Of a stretch of DNA of 64,000 nt, positions 9,313-17,901 are shown piece after piece. The position numbers were made by a program, and so were the translations under genes. Source of the stretch: Streptomyces sp. H27-C3. GTDB lineage: Bacteria; Actinomycetota; Actinomycetes; Streptomycetales; Streptomycetaceae. The stretch lies in the NCBI RefSeq assembly GCF_030063415.1, contig NZ_JASITA010000021.1, forward strand, positions 1 through 64,000, read 5' to 3'. The notes below the pieces were generated by a model, which saw only the letters and a program-made list of their open reading frames with translations, searched no databases and was not told the DNA's origin. Every line of letters starts with the position of its first letter. The stretch's first letter is position 1.

Positions 9313-9726
9313 ATGGGTGTGACCGGACCGATCCGCGTGGTGGTCGCCAAGCCGGGCCTCGACGGGCACGACCGTGGGGCAAAGGTCATCGCGCGGGCGC
9401 TGCGCGACGCCGGTATGGAGGTCATCTACACCGGGCTTCATCAGACGCCCGAGCAGATCGTGGACACCGCCATCCAGGAGGACGCCGACGCGATCGGCCT
9501 GTCGATTCTCTCCGGTGCGCACAACACGCTCTTCGCGAAGGTCATCGACCTGCTCAAGCAGCGCGACGCGGAAGACATCAAGGTCTTCGGAGGCGGCATC
9601 ATTCCGGAGGCGGACATCGCACCGCTGAAGGAGAAGGGTGTCGCGGAGATCTTCACCCCGGGCGCGACGACACAGTCCATCGTCGACTGGGTCAACGCCA
9701 ACGTCCGCCAGGCGGCCCAGGCCTGA
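9313..9726 (+). CDS. icmB: Isobutyryl-CoA/methylmalonyl-CoA mutase small (B12-binding) subunit
   Basis: Cobalamin-binding subunit of 137 residues for an acyl-CoA mutase that interconverts isobutyryl-CoA and n-butyryl-CoA, feeding polyketide extender pools. It has the B12 signature DGHDRG (residues 18-23), the SxL motif (LSILSG) and GGG (FGGGIIPEAD), which are the three loops that hold base-off cobalamin. The sequence is nearly what I recall for IcmB of S. coelicolor, which is also encoded away from the large subunit. Start: an ATG at 9313 preceded by GGAGG at 9303-9307; the ATG at 9301 contains that Shine-Dalgarno and is unlikely. No large mutase subunit lies in this window. Confidence 0.88.
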   Translation: MGVTGPIRVVVAKPGLDGHDRGAKVIARALRDAGMEVIYTGLHQTPEQIVDTAIQEDADAIGLSILSGAHNTLFAKVIDLLKQRDAEDIKVFGGGIIPEADIAPLKEKGVAEIFTPGATTQSIVDWVNANVRQAAQA

Positions 9727-9778
9727 CGCAGTGGTCGGGGCGGGTGCCGGTCCCGGTGCCGAGGTGGCAGTGGCACCG

Positions 9779-9900
<122 letters not shown>

Positions 9901-9909
9901 GGTGAGGTC

Positions 9910-10077
9910 GTTACGACCTCCCCCGCGATACGGAGCGGGCTCCCGGCGTCCTGCGACCCCGCTCGCGGCGTTGTCGTCGGTCAACGACGCTCCGCGTCGA
10001 TTCCCTCCTCCGCCCCGCAATCGCAGCCACCGGACGCCGCTCACCGATCCACTCCCTACCGCGGGGGAGGTCGTTAC
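9910..10077. repeat. Inverted-repeat-bounded intergenic element, copy 1
   Basis: A 168-bp segment bounded by 18-base inverted arms (9910-9927 and 10060-10077; CGACCTCCCCCGCG on one side, CGCGGGGGAGGTCG on the other, one mismatch). Its centre (9965-10014) shares about 46 of 50 bases with the centre of the element at 54275-54434, including GCGGCGTTGTCGTCGG and ACGCTCCGCGTCGA. The right arm overlaps the last few bases of the SWIM gene. It is non-coding and most likely a MITE-like or REP-like dispersed repeat that also serves as a hairpin terminator. Confidence 0.65.
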
Positions 10078-11825
10078 TCCTTCGGCCGGTCCGGCGGCTC
10101 GGGCGACCCCGATGCCTCCGGGGAGCCCGGCCGTTCCGGCCGTTCGGTCGGCTCCGGCAGTTGTGCGGTGTGAGACGCCGACGGCGGCGCCTCGGGTTGC
10201 GACAATTCGGTGAGCATCGCCGCCCTGAGACGGAGGGTGCCAACGAGGCGCTGGAAGGCCTCCGACCAGTAGCCGCCCGCGCCGGGCGACGCGTCCTCCT
10301 GCTCGTCGGGAGTCGTCGTGAGGATTTCGAGACGGCTCGCTTCGCCGGGGTGCAGACATCGCTCCGCCAGCCCCATGACCCCGCTGAAACTCCACGGGTA
10401 ACTCCCCGCCTCGCGCGCGATGTCGAGTGCGTCCACCACCGAACGGCCGAGCGGCGCCGCCCACGGCACGGTGCAGACCCCGAGCAGCTGAAAGGCCTCG
10501 GACAGTCCGTGTGCAGCTATGAACTCGGCCACCCAGTCAGCGCGTTCACCGTCCGGCAGGGTGGCCAGCAGGTTCGATCGCTCGGCGAGCGACGAGGTGC
10601 CGGGCCCGGAGGTCGGCGGCGCGGAAGGCGTGCCGAGCAGGGCCCGTGACCAGTCGGCGTCCTGCTGCCGCACCGCCGCGCGGCACCAGGCGGCCTGCAG
10701 CTCCTCCTGCCAGTCGTCGCTCACGGGCAGCGCGACGATCTCCCGTGCCGTACGACCGCCGAGCCTGCGCGTCCAGGCGGCCAGCGGGGTGCACTCCACC
10801 AACTGGCTGAGCCACCAGGACCGTTCGCCCCGCCCGGCCGGGGGCTTGGGTGATATGCCGTCGCGTTGCATGTCCGCGTCGCATTCGTGCGGGGCCTCGA
10901 CGGTGATGCGCTCCCCGTCGCCCGTCCGGTCGCTGCGGTCCAGGCTGACGCAGGTCGTGGCGCGGCTCGCCATCCGGGAGGCCAGGGCCGACCTCGGCAG
11001 CGCGGAGAGCAGCTCGGCGGCAGTGGAACGCACATTGCGGCTGCGGTCGGACAGAGCTTGCTCCAGGAAGGGCTCGTCGCTGTCGGACAAGCCCGTGCGC
11101 AGGGAGTCGAGGAACATCAGCCGGTCCTCGGCACGCTCGGTGGGCCACGTCGCGGTGAGCAGCGTGAGCGCGGCGCCGGGCTCACGCGCCCGCACGGAGG
11201 CGAGCAGCCCGACCCGCTCCGCGGCCGTCTCCTCCCACAGCTGGTACCCCGTCTGCTCGGCCGTGGCCAGGCCGCCGCGCAGCAGGTCGGTCAGCCGCTG
11301 GTCCAGCTCCGTGGCCCCCGCGCTGATCCGCTCGGCCCGGCGCTCGGCCCTGCGCCTGGCCGCCTCGGGATCGACCGTCGTCCCGGAAGACCCCAACTCT
11401 CCTTCTGGTCCGCCCTCTACGCCCCACTCCCACCTCTCCTGCCCCCTCTTCCCGGCGGCGCTCTCCCGGCGTGCCGCCAGCCACTTCTGGGCCCAGTCGG
11501 GCGCAGCCGCGCCCGACGCGGCTGCCTGGAGCCCCCGCTCGTCCGCGGCCTGGAGCAGCAACAGCCCCAGCGCGTGCTTGCAGGGGAACTTCCGGCTCGG
11601 GCAACTGCACTTGTAGGCGGGGCTGCTGCCCGCCATGTCGACCACGGTCCGGTACGGCTTGCCGCCGCTGCCCTTGCACAAGCCCCACGCGGCCCCCGAG
11701 CCGCTGCTCCCCGTCTCCGACCACGGCCCGGCCGTGCCGAGCCTGCTTCCCGCCTTGCGCGACGCATCATCAGGAGCCAGTGCCAGCACCTGATCCGCAG
11801 TCCAGCGCACCCCCAGCTGATTCAT
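10074..11825 (-). CDS. SWIM zinc finger family protein (YehQ-like)
   Basis: Protein of 583 residues with an N-terminal SWIM zinc finger CxCx6CxH (C73, C75, C82, H84) in YKCSCPSRKFPCKH, the signature of SWIM domains that bind DNA or protein. The rest is mostly helical and Leu/Ala/Arg-rich with HEAT-like stretches, and ends in a Pro/Glu-rich tail. Start ATG at 11825 gives MNQLGVRW, the usual N-terminus of these proteins. The neighbours across the divergent region (MoxR ATPase, DUF5682, VWA) match the partners of YehQ in E. coli yehLMPQ, so I infer it belongs with them. Its molecular function is unknown. Confidence 0.85.
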   Translation of the reverse strand: MNQLGVRWTADQVLALAPDDASRKAGSRLGTAGPWSETGSSGSGAAWGLCKGSGGKPYRTVVDMAGSSPAYKCSCPSRKFPCKHALGLLLLQAADERGLQAAASGAAAPDWAQKWLAARRESAAGKRGQERWEWGVEGGPEGELGSSGTTVDPEAARRRAERRAERISAGATELDQRLTDLLRGGLATAEQTGYQLWEETAAERVGLLASVRAREPGAALTLLTATWPTERAEDRLMFLDSLRTGLSDSDEPFLEQALSDRSRNVRSTAAELLSALPRSALASRMASRATTCVSLDRSDRTGDGERITVEAPHECDADMQRDGISPKPPAGRGERSWWLSQLVECTPLAAWTRRLGGRTAREIVALPVSDDWQEELQAAWCRAAVRQQDADWSRALLGTPSAPPTSGPGTSSLAERSNLLATLPDGERADWVAEFIAAHGLSEAFQLLGVCTVPWAAPLGRSVVDALDIAREAGSYPWSFSGVMGLAERCLHPGEASRLEILTTTPDEQEDASPGAGGYWSEAFQRLVGTLRLRAAMLTELSQPEAPPSASHTAQLPEPTERPERPGSPEASGSPEPPDRPKE

Positions 11826-11958
11826 GCCAACGACGCTACGCGGCACCACTGACAATGGGCTCCGAGCTGCGGTTTTGTCCGATCGTTAACTATTTGACCT
11901 TGCCCCTCCTTTGCGCTTGGGTGCGAGATCCGCAACTCACAATCCGGGGGGATCCCAC

Positions 11959-12387
11959 ATGAACCGCATCATCCGCACCGCCGTCTGTGCCGCCGCCGTC
12001 ACCGGCCTCGCCTTCGGTCTCGGCGCCTGCGCCGAGACGACCGAGGCAGCCAAGGACAAGGCCGTGGACCAGGTCGACAAGGCCGTCGACGAGACCTACG
12101 AGGTCACGTACGAGGTCACCGGCAAGAGTGTCGATTCCATCGAGTTCGCGGGTGGCGAGGGCACGGCCATGAACCCCAAGATGGAATCCGTCGCCAAGCC
12201 CAAGCTGCCGTGGACGAAGACGGTCACCCTGCGCGGAATCATGCCGCCCGCCGTGTCGCCGATGGCCATTGAGGGCGCCGCCGACCTGAGCTGCAAGGTT
12301 GTCTACAAGGGTAAGACCATCAAGGAGGCCAAGGGGGAGAAGGTCATGGTGGGCGGCTGCATCGCGATCTCACCCATCGCCAAGTAG
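11959..12387 (+). CDS. MmpS-like lipoprotein
   Basis: Exported protein of 142 residues with a signal peptide and lipobox LGAC (acylated C24), then a short Lys/Asp/Ala-rich helix and a beta-rich domain (YEVTYEVTGKSVDSIEF, later CKVVYKGKTIKEAKG). This resembles the MmpS family of small transport-accessory proteins in mycobacteria. No MmpL transporter lies beside it. The start ATG follows GGGGGGATCC. It is divergent from the SWIM gene and about 100 bases ahead of the MoxR operon. It could be read with that operon, but the gap leaves room for a separate promoter. Confidence 0.75.
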   Translation: MNRIIRTAVCAAAVTGLAFGLGACAETTEAAKDKAVDQVDKAVDETYEVTYEVTGKSVDSIEFAGGEGTAMNPKMESVAKPKLPWTKTVTLRGIMPPAVSPMAIEGAADLSCKVVYKGKTIKEAKGEKVMVGGCIAISPIAK

Positions 12388-12489
12388 CTCCCATGTGCCG
12401 CCACTTGCTCTCTGACCTGCGGTGATGGCTGATTGTCAGTGGCGTGGTGCACGGTAGATCCCACATCCGGGAAATCTGGAGGGGGATCC

Positions 12490-13611
12490 ATGACCGTGCC
12501 CGAAACCAAGACTGTCGGCAGTGCGGCGAGCGGTGAGGCTCTGCGGCCGCACGCCGAGGACGCGTTCGCCGACGAGCTCAAGGCGCTCGCCGCGGCCGAC
12601 GACCGGCCGCGGCCCGCCCGGTGGCTGCTGTCGCCGTGGGCCGTCGCCACCTACCTGCTCGGCGGGACCCTGCCGGACGGCACGGTGATCACGCCGAAGT
12701 ACGTGGGGCCGCGTCGGATCGTCGAAGTCGCCGTCACCACCCTCGCCACCGACCGTGCGCTGCTCCTGCTCGGAGTCCCCGGCACCGCCAAGACCTGGGT
12801 CTCCGAGCACCTCGCCGCCGCCGTGAGCGGCGACTCCACCCTGCTCGTACAGGGCACGGCGGGGACGCCCGAGGAAGCCATCCGCTACGGCTGGAACTAC
12901 GCTGAGCTGCTCGCGAACGGGCCGAGCCGCGCCGCGCTCGTTCCCAGCCCGGTCATGCGCGCCATGGCCGAGGGCATGACCGCGCGGGTCGAGGAGCTGA
13001 CCCGTATCCCGGCGGACGTGCAGGACAGCCTGATCACGATCCTGTCGGAAAAGACCCTGCCGATCCCGGAGTTGGGCCTGGAGACACAGGCCGTCCGAGG
13101 GTTCAACGTCATCGCCACCGCCAACGACCGCGACCGCGGGGTGAACGACCTCTCCAGCGCGCTGCGCCGCCGCTTCAACACGGTTGTACTGCCGCTGCCC
13201 GCGACCGCTGACGCGGAGGTCGACATCGTGTCGCGACGCGTCGACCAGCTGGGCCGCTCGCTCGACCTGCCGACCACACCGGACGGGATCGACGAGATCC
13301 GACGGGTGGTCACGGTCTTCCGCGAGCTGCGCGACGGCATCACCTCCGACGGCCGCACGAAGATCAAGTCCCCCTCGGGGACACTGTCCACGGCCGAGGC
13401 GATCTCCGTCGTCACCAGCGGTCTCGCGCTCGCCGCGCACTTCGGGGACGGTGTGCTGCGCCCCGGTGACGTGGCCGCCGGCCTGCTCGGCGCTGTCGTG
13501 CGCGATCCCGCCGCGGACCGCGTGATCTGGCAGGAGTACCTGGAGACGGTGGTCCGCGAGCGGGACGGCTGGAAGGACTTCTACCGCGCATGCCGGGAGG
13601 TCTCGGCATGA
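12490..13611 (+). CDS. MoxR-family AAA+ ATPase (YehL-like)
   Basis: AAA+ ATPase of 373 residues with Walker A GVPGTAKT (95-102), a sensor-1 like strand (NVIATANDRDRGV) and an arginine finger region (SALRRRFNTV). MoxR ATPases act as chaperones with a VWA partner to mature or insert cofactors into target complexes. The ATG at 12490 is preceded by GGAGGGGGATCC. It is the first gene of a three-gene operon whose members overlap by 4 bases (ATGA), so translation is coupled to DUF5682 and VWA. The same trio plus a SWIM protein occurs as yehL-yehM-yehP-yehQ in E. coli. Confidence 0.9.
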   Translation: MTVPETKTVGSAASGEALRPHAEDAFADELKALAAADDRPRPARWLLSPWAVATYLLGGTLPDGTVITPKYVGPRRIVEVAVTTLATDRALLLLGVPGTAKTWVSEHLAAAVSGDSTLLVQGTAGTPEEAIRYGWNYAELLANGPSRAALVPSPVMRAMAEGMTARVEELTRIPADVQDSLITILSEKTLPIPELGLETQAVRGFNVIATANDRDRGVNDLSSALRRRFNTVVLPLPATADAEVDIVSRRVDQLGRSLDLPTTPDGIDEIRRVVTVFRELRDGITSDGRTKIKSPSGTLSTAEAISVVTSGLALAAHFGDGVLRPGDVAAGLLGAVVRDPAADRVIWQEYLETVVRERDGWKDFYRACREVSA

Positions 13612-16301
13612 CGGCGGGCCCGGTGCTGCTGGGTGTGCGCCACCACGGGCCCGGCTCGGCCCGCGCGGTGCGGAGTGCGCTCGACGCGGTGGGGCCCCGG
13701 GCCGTGCTGATCGAGGGGCCGCCCGAGGGGGACGCGCTGCTGTCGCTCGCGGCGGACGAGCAGATGCGCCCGCCCGTAGCCCTGCTCGCGCATGTCACGG
13801 ACGACCCCGGCCGGGCCGCGTTCTGGCCGCTGGCCGAGTTCTCGCCGGAATGGGTCGCGATCCGCTGGGCGCTCGGGCGCGGTGTCCCGGTGCGCTTCAT
13901 CGATCTCCCGGCGGCGCATTCGCTGGCACTCGCAGAAGGGGAACGGGAAGGGGAAGGGGGAGAGGGAGAGGGAGGAATGGGAAAGGGCGAGGGGGAGAGC
14001 GCGGCGCCGGGCGGTGCGGGGGCACCGGACGAGGACGCCGACTCCACGGGCGGTGACGGTAACGGGGTTCGGCAGGAAGACGGTTCGTCCGTCCCCGGTG
14101 ACCTGCGGATCGATCCGATCGCGGTCCTCGCGGAGGCTGCCGGGTACGACGATCCCGAGCGCTGGTGGGAGGACGTCGTCGAGCATCGCGGCCCGACTGC
14201 CGGAGACGCGGAGCGGGAGGCCGCCCTCGCACCGTTCGACGCGATCGCCGAGGCCATGGAAGCGCTGCGGGAGGAGTACGGGGACGGCGGGTACGCCCGT
14301 GACCGTGTGCGTGAGGCCTATATGCGGACCCGACTGCGGTCCGCGCGCAGGGAGTTCGGCGATGACATTGCCGTCGTCTGCGGGGCATGGCACCTTCCGG
14401 CGTTGCACGAGAAGGCCGCCACGGCTACCGCCGACCGGGCGCTGCTCAAGGGGCTGCCCAAGGTCAGGACCGAGATGACCTGGGTGCCCTGGACGCACCG
14501 CAGGCTCGCCCGGCACAGCGGATACGGCGCGGGGATCGACTCTCCCGGTTGGTACGGGCACCTGTTCGGCGCCAGGGACCGGCCGGTCGAGCGCTGGATG
14601 ACCAAGGTCGCAGGGCTGCTGCGGGACGAGGACCGGATGGTGTCATCCGCCCATGTCATCGAGGCCGTCCGGCTCGCCGAGACCTTGGCCGCCATGCGCG
14701 GGCGGCCTCTCGCGGGGCTGACCGAGACGACCGACGCCGTTCGCGCCGTGATGTGCGAGGGCTCCGACGTGCCACTCGCGCTCATCCATGACCGGCTCGT
14801 CGTCGGTGATGTGCTCGGCGATGTCCCGGACGCGGCGCCCGCCGTGCCGCTGCAGCGCGACCTGACCCGGGCGCAGCGCACGCTGCGGCTCAAACCCGGT
14901 CCGCTGGATCGGGAGTTGGAGCTGGACCTCCGCAAGGAGACCGACACGGCGCGCAGCCGGCTGCTGCACCGACTGAGGTTGCTGTCCATCGACTGGGGCG
15001 GGCCCGCCGCGGGGCGGGGCAGCACCGGCACGTTCAGGGAGAGCTGGCTGCTTCGCTGGGAGCCCGAGCTGGCCGTGCGGGTCGCGGAGGCCGGGGTGTG
15101 GGGCACCACCGTGCTCTCCGCAGCCACGGCCAAGGCCGAGTCCGAAGCCATTTCGGCAACCGCCCTCGCCGATGTCACCGCGCTCGCCGAGCGGTGCCTC
15201 CTGGCCGACCTTCCGGACGCCCTGCCAGTGGTGATGCGGGCCCTCGCGGACCGCGCCGCGCTGGACGCGGACGTCGGCAATCTGGCCCAGGCGCTGCCCG
15301 CCCTTGCCCGCTCCCTGCGGTACGGCGACGTACGCGGCACGGACACGGTCGCGCTCGGCGAGGTGGCGGCCGGCCTCGCCGAGCGGATCTGCGTGGGACT
15401 GCCGCCCGCCTGTACGGGCCTCGACGCGGACGGCGCCGCGGAGATGCGCCGCCACCTCGACGCGGTCCAGACAGCGATCGGCCTTCTGGCGGAGACCGCT
15501 CCACACACCCCGGACGTGCGCGACCGCGATGCGCGCGACCGCGATGCGCACGCACCCGCGGCAGTGCGCATACCCGCGCCGGGCAGCGGGGCGGAGAGTG
15601 CCGGGCGCGTCGGTGACCCCGGTCGGGCCTCCGGCATTTCCGGCACCTCCGTTGGACTGCGCGGGCGTTGGGCCGCCGTGCTGCGCCAGCTCGCGGACCG
15701 GGATTCGGTCGGAGGCGTCATCCGGGGGCGGGCCGTGCGGCTGCTGCTGGACGACGGGCGGCTCGCGGAGAACGAAGCGGCGCGGCTCATGGGGCTCGCG
15801 CTGTCACCCGGCACCCCGCCCGCCGACGCGGCGGCCTGGATCGAGGGCTTCGTCGGCGGTGCCTCGGGCGGGGGGATGCTCCTGGTGCACGACGCGCGCC
15901 TTCTGGGCCTGGTCGATACCTGGCTGGCCGGTGTCCCCGACCAGGCGTTCACCGACGTACTGCCGCTGTTGCGCCGCACGTTCGCGGCGTACGAGCCGGG
16001 AGTGCGACGCACCCTGGGCGAGCTGGTCAGGCGCGGGCCGACCGCGGCCGGACCTGCCCGGACGGAATCCGGAGCACCCGGTTTCGGTCCCGGCCTGGAT
16101 GAGAAGCGGGCCGAAGCCGTGATGCCGGTGCTGGCGCTGCTGCTCGGCACGGACACGACGGACAGGGGAGGGAGCCACCACCACGACAGCGACAGTCACC
16201 ACCAGGACACCCGCAGCCACAACAGCCACCACCAAGACAGCCGCAGCCACGACAGCCACGGCGACAACCAGCCGAAAGTCCTGACGGAGGAGGCCCGATG
16301 A
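13608..16301 (+). CDS. DUF5682 family protein (YehM-like)
   Basis: Large protein of 897 residues of unknown activity. The start (MTAGPVLLGVRHHGPGSARA) has the conserved GVRHHGPGS motif seen at the N-terminus of DUF5682 proteins. The ATG at 13608 overlaps the previous stop. Two stretches are unusual: an acidic Gly/Glu tract at about residues 108-127 (GEREGEGGEGEGG) and a His/Asp/Ser-rich tail of about 35 residues (repeats of SHHQD and RSHDSH) just before the stop. The His-rich tail could bind metal, which would suit a MoxR-type metal-insertion system, but that is inference. It is translationally coupled to both neighbours. Confidence 0.85.
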   Translation: MTAGPVLLGVRHHGPGSARAVRSALDAVGPRAVLIEGPPEGDALLSLAADEQMRPPVALLAHVTDDPGRAAFWPLAEFSPEWVAIRWALGRGVPVRFIDLPAAHSLALAEGEREGEGGEGEGGMGKGEGESAAPGGAGAPDEDADSTGGDGNGVRQEDGSSVPGDLRIDPIAVLAEAAGYDDPERWWEDVVEHRGPTAGDAEREAALAPFDAIAEAMEALREEYGDGGYARDRVREAYMRTRLRSARREFGDDIAVVCGAWHLPALHEKAATATADRALLKGLPKVRTEMTWVPWTHRRLARHSGYGAGIDSPGWYGHLFGARDRPVERWMTKVAGLLRDEDRMVSSAHVIEAVRLAETLAAMRGRPLAGLTETTDAVRAVMCEGSDVPLALIHDRLVVGDVLGDVPDAAPAVPLQRDLTRAQRTLRLKPGPLDRELELDLRKETDTARSRLLHRLRLLSIDWGGPAAGRGSTGTFRESWLLRWEPELAVRVAEAGVWGTTVLSAATAKAESEAISATALADVTALAERCLLADLPDALPVVMRALADRAALDADVGNLAQALPALARSLRYGDVRGTDTVALGEVAAGLAERICVGLPPACTGLDADGAAEMRRHLDAVQTAIGLLAETAPHTPDVRDRDARDRDAHAPAAVRIPAPGSGAESAGRVGDPGRASGISGTSVGLRGRWAAVLRQLADRDSVGGVIRGRAVRLLLDDGRLAENEAARLMGLALSPGTPPADAAAWIEGFVGGASGGGMLLVHDARLLGLVDTWLAGVPDQAFTDVLPLLRRTFAAYEPGVRRTLGELVRRGPTAAGPARTESGAPGFGPGLDEKRAEAVMPVLALLLGTDTTDRGGSHHHDSDSHHQDTRSHNSHHQDSRSHDSHGDNQPKVLTEEAR

Positions 16302-17638
16302 GCACGTACGGCAATGATGTGGACGCGGCGGCCGGCTCCAGGACGGCGGCCGGCTCCAGGACGACGATGGGCGCTACGACGACGACGACGGCCGGCTCCA
16401 CGACGGCGGCCGGCTCCAGGACGACGATGGGCGCTACGACGACGACGGCCGGCTCCGCTACGGCCGATCTCGCCGGGGAATCCGCCGGTGGCGAGCGGCT
16501 CAGGCGCTGGCGCCTCGTGCTGGGTGGGCAGGACGCCGACGGGACCGGGTGCGTGCTCGGCGGGCAGGATGCCGCGATGGACGGAGCCCTGACCGCGCTC
16601 TACGGCGGCGGGGCAGCCAAGGGGCCCCGCGGCAGCAACCGGTCGGCCGGGCTCGGTGCCTCCGCGCCGTCCGTCGCGCGCTGGCTCGGCGACATCCGAA
16701 CGTATTTCCCCAGCTCCGTCGTGCAGGTCATGCAGCGCGACGCGATCGACCGCCTCGGTCTCTCCGCGCTTCTGCTGGAGCCGGAGATGCTGGAGGCCGT
16801 CGAGGCGGATGTTCACCTGGTCGGGACGCTGCTCTCCCTGAACAAGGTGATGCCGGAGACGACCAAGGAGACCGCCCGGATGGTCGTACGCAAGGTCGTC
16901 GACGACTTGGAGAAGCGCCTCGTCACCCGCACCAGGGCCACGCTCACCGGCGCCCTCGACCGCAGCGCCCGCATCAACCGCCCCCGACACCGGGACATCG
17001 ACTGGGACCGTACGATCCGGGCCAACCTCAAGAACTACCTGCCCGAATACCGGAGCATCGTTCCCGAACGGCTCATCGGGTATGGACGGGCTTCGCAGTC
17101 CGTGAAGAAGGAGGTCGTTCTGTGCATCGACCAGTCGGGGTCGATGGCCGCCTCCGTCGTCTACGCGTCGGTGTTCGGCGCGGTGCTGGCCTCCATGCGT
17201 TCGATCGCGACCCGCCTCGTCGTCTTCGACACCGCCGTCGTCGACCTCACCGACCAGTTGGACGATCCGGTCGACGTCCTCTTCGGCACCCAGTTGGGCG
17301 GCGGCACGGACATCAACCGGGCCCTCGCGTACTGCCAGTCGCAGATCACCCGCCCTGCCGACACCGTGGTCGTCCTCATCAGCGATCTCTACGAGGGCGG
17401 GATACGGGACGAGATGCTCAAGCGGGTCGCGGCGATGAAGGCGTCGGGGGTGCAGTTTGTGGCGTTGCTCGCCTTGTCCGACGAGGGCGCGCCGGCGTAT
17501 GACAGGGAGCACGCGGCTGCCCTCGCCGCCCTCGGGGCGCCCGCCTTCGCCTGTACGCCCGAGCTCTTCCCCGAAGTAATGGCGGCGGCCATCGAGAAGC
17601 GGCCCCTCCCCATACCGGACACGGCGCCGCACCAGTGA
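16298..17638 (+). CDS. VWA domain-containing protein (YehP-like)
   Basis: Protein of 446 residues with a C-terminal von Willebrand factor A domain. The MIDAS motif DQSGS is at 278-282, with the later Thr in GGGTDIN and the third Asp in LISDLYEGG. The N-terminal 50 residues are a Thr/Ala/Gly/Ser tract produced by a 60-bp tandem DNA repeat. The ATGA overlap with DUF5682 indicates translational coupling. VWA proteins are the usual partners of MoxR ATPases and bind targets through the metal at MIDAS. A hydrophobic segment for export is not seen, so the protein should be cytoplasmic. Confidence 0.88.
   Translation: MSTYGNDVDAAAGSRTAAGSRTTMGATTTTTAGSTTAAGSRTTMGATTTTAGSATADLAGESAGGERLRRWRLVLGGQDADGTGCVLGGQDAAMDGALTALYGGGAAKGPRGSNRSAGLGASAPSVARWLGDIRTYFPSSVVQVMQRDAIDRLGLSALLLEPEMLEAVEADVHLVGTLLSLNKVMPETTKETARMVVRKVVDDLEKRLVTRTRATLTGALDRSARINRPRHRDIDWDRTIRANLKNYLPEYRSIVPERLIGYGRASQSVKKEVVLCIDQSGSMAASVVYASVFGAVLASMRSIATRLVVFDTAVVDLTDQLDDPVDVLFGTQLGGGTDINRALAYCQSQITRPADTVVVLISDLYEGGIRDEMLKRVAAMKASGVQFVALLALSDEGAPAYDREHAAALAALGAPAFACTPELFPEVMAAAIEKRPLPIPDTAPHQ
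16331..16450. repeat. 60-bp tandem duplication inside the VWA gene
   Basis: Two successive 60-base units (16331-16390 and 16391-16450) are almost identical and contain GGCCGGCTCCA and ACGACGATGGGCGCTACGAC. They encode an AAGSRTTMGATTTT-like repeat at the N-terminus. Being a multiple of three, copy number can change without breaking the frame. Confidence 0.85.
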
Positions 17639-17704
17639 GGCAAGGGCACGACGGCCACTCCCGAGGCTTCCCAAGGCCTCCCGGGGAGGTCACAGGTGCA
17701 ATCT

Positions 17705-17718
17705 GTGACCGGTATCAC
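17705..17718 (-). promoter_or_regulatory. Possible Crp-type operator upstream of sucC
   Basis: GTGATACCGGTCAC on the minus strand fits the GTGN6GNCAC pattern that I recall for Streptomyces Crp. It lies about 184 bases before the sucC start in the 263-base gap after the VWA gene. A second dyad, GTGACAGCGCCGTCAC (about 17816-17831), lies closer to sucC. These are motif matches only. Confidence 0.35.
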
Positions 17719-17901
17719 CGCTCAGGTGTGATCTGCGATTTAGGGACCTACGGCCCTCGGGGATAACCTGCGAGACGGACATGCCGCGTACCGGACACCG
17801 TGTACGCCTCCCTTGTGACAGCGCCGTCACGTTGCCCTTTGCGGCACGCCCATTGCAGACAATGCAACGAACCGCGATCACACGAAAAGGGACGGACGCG
17901 C

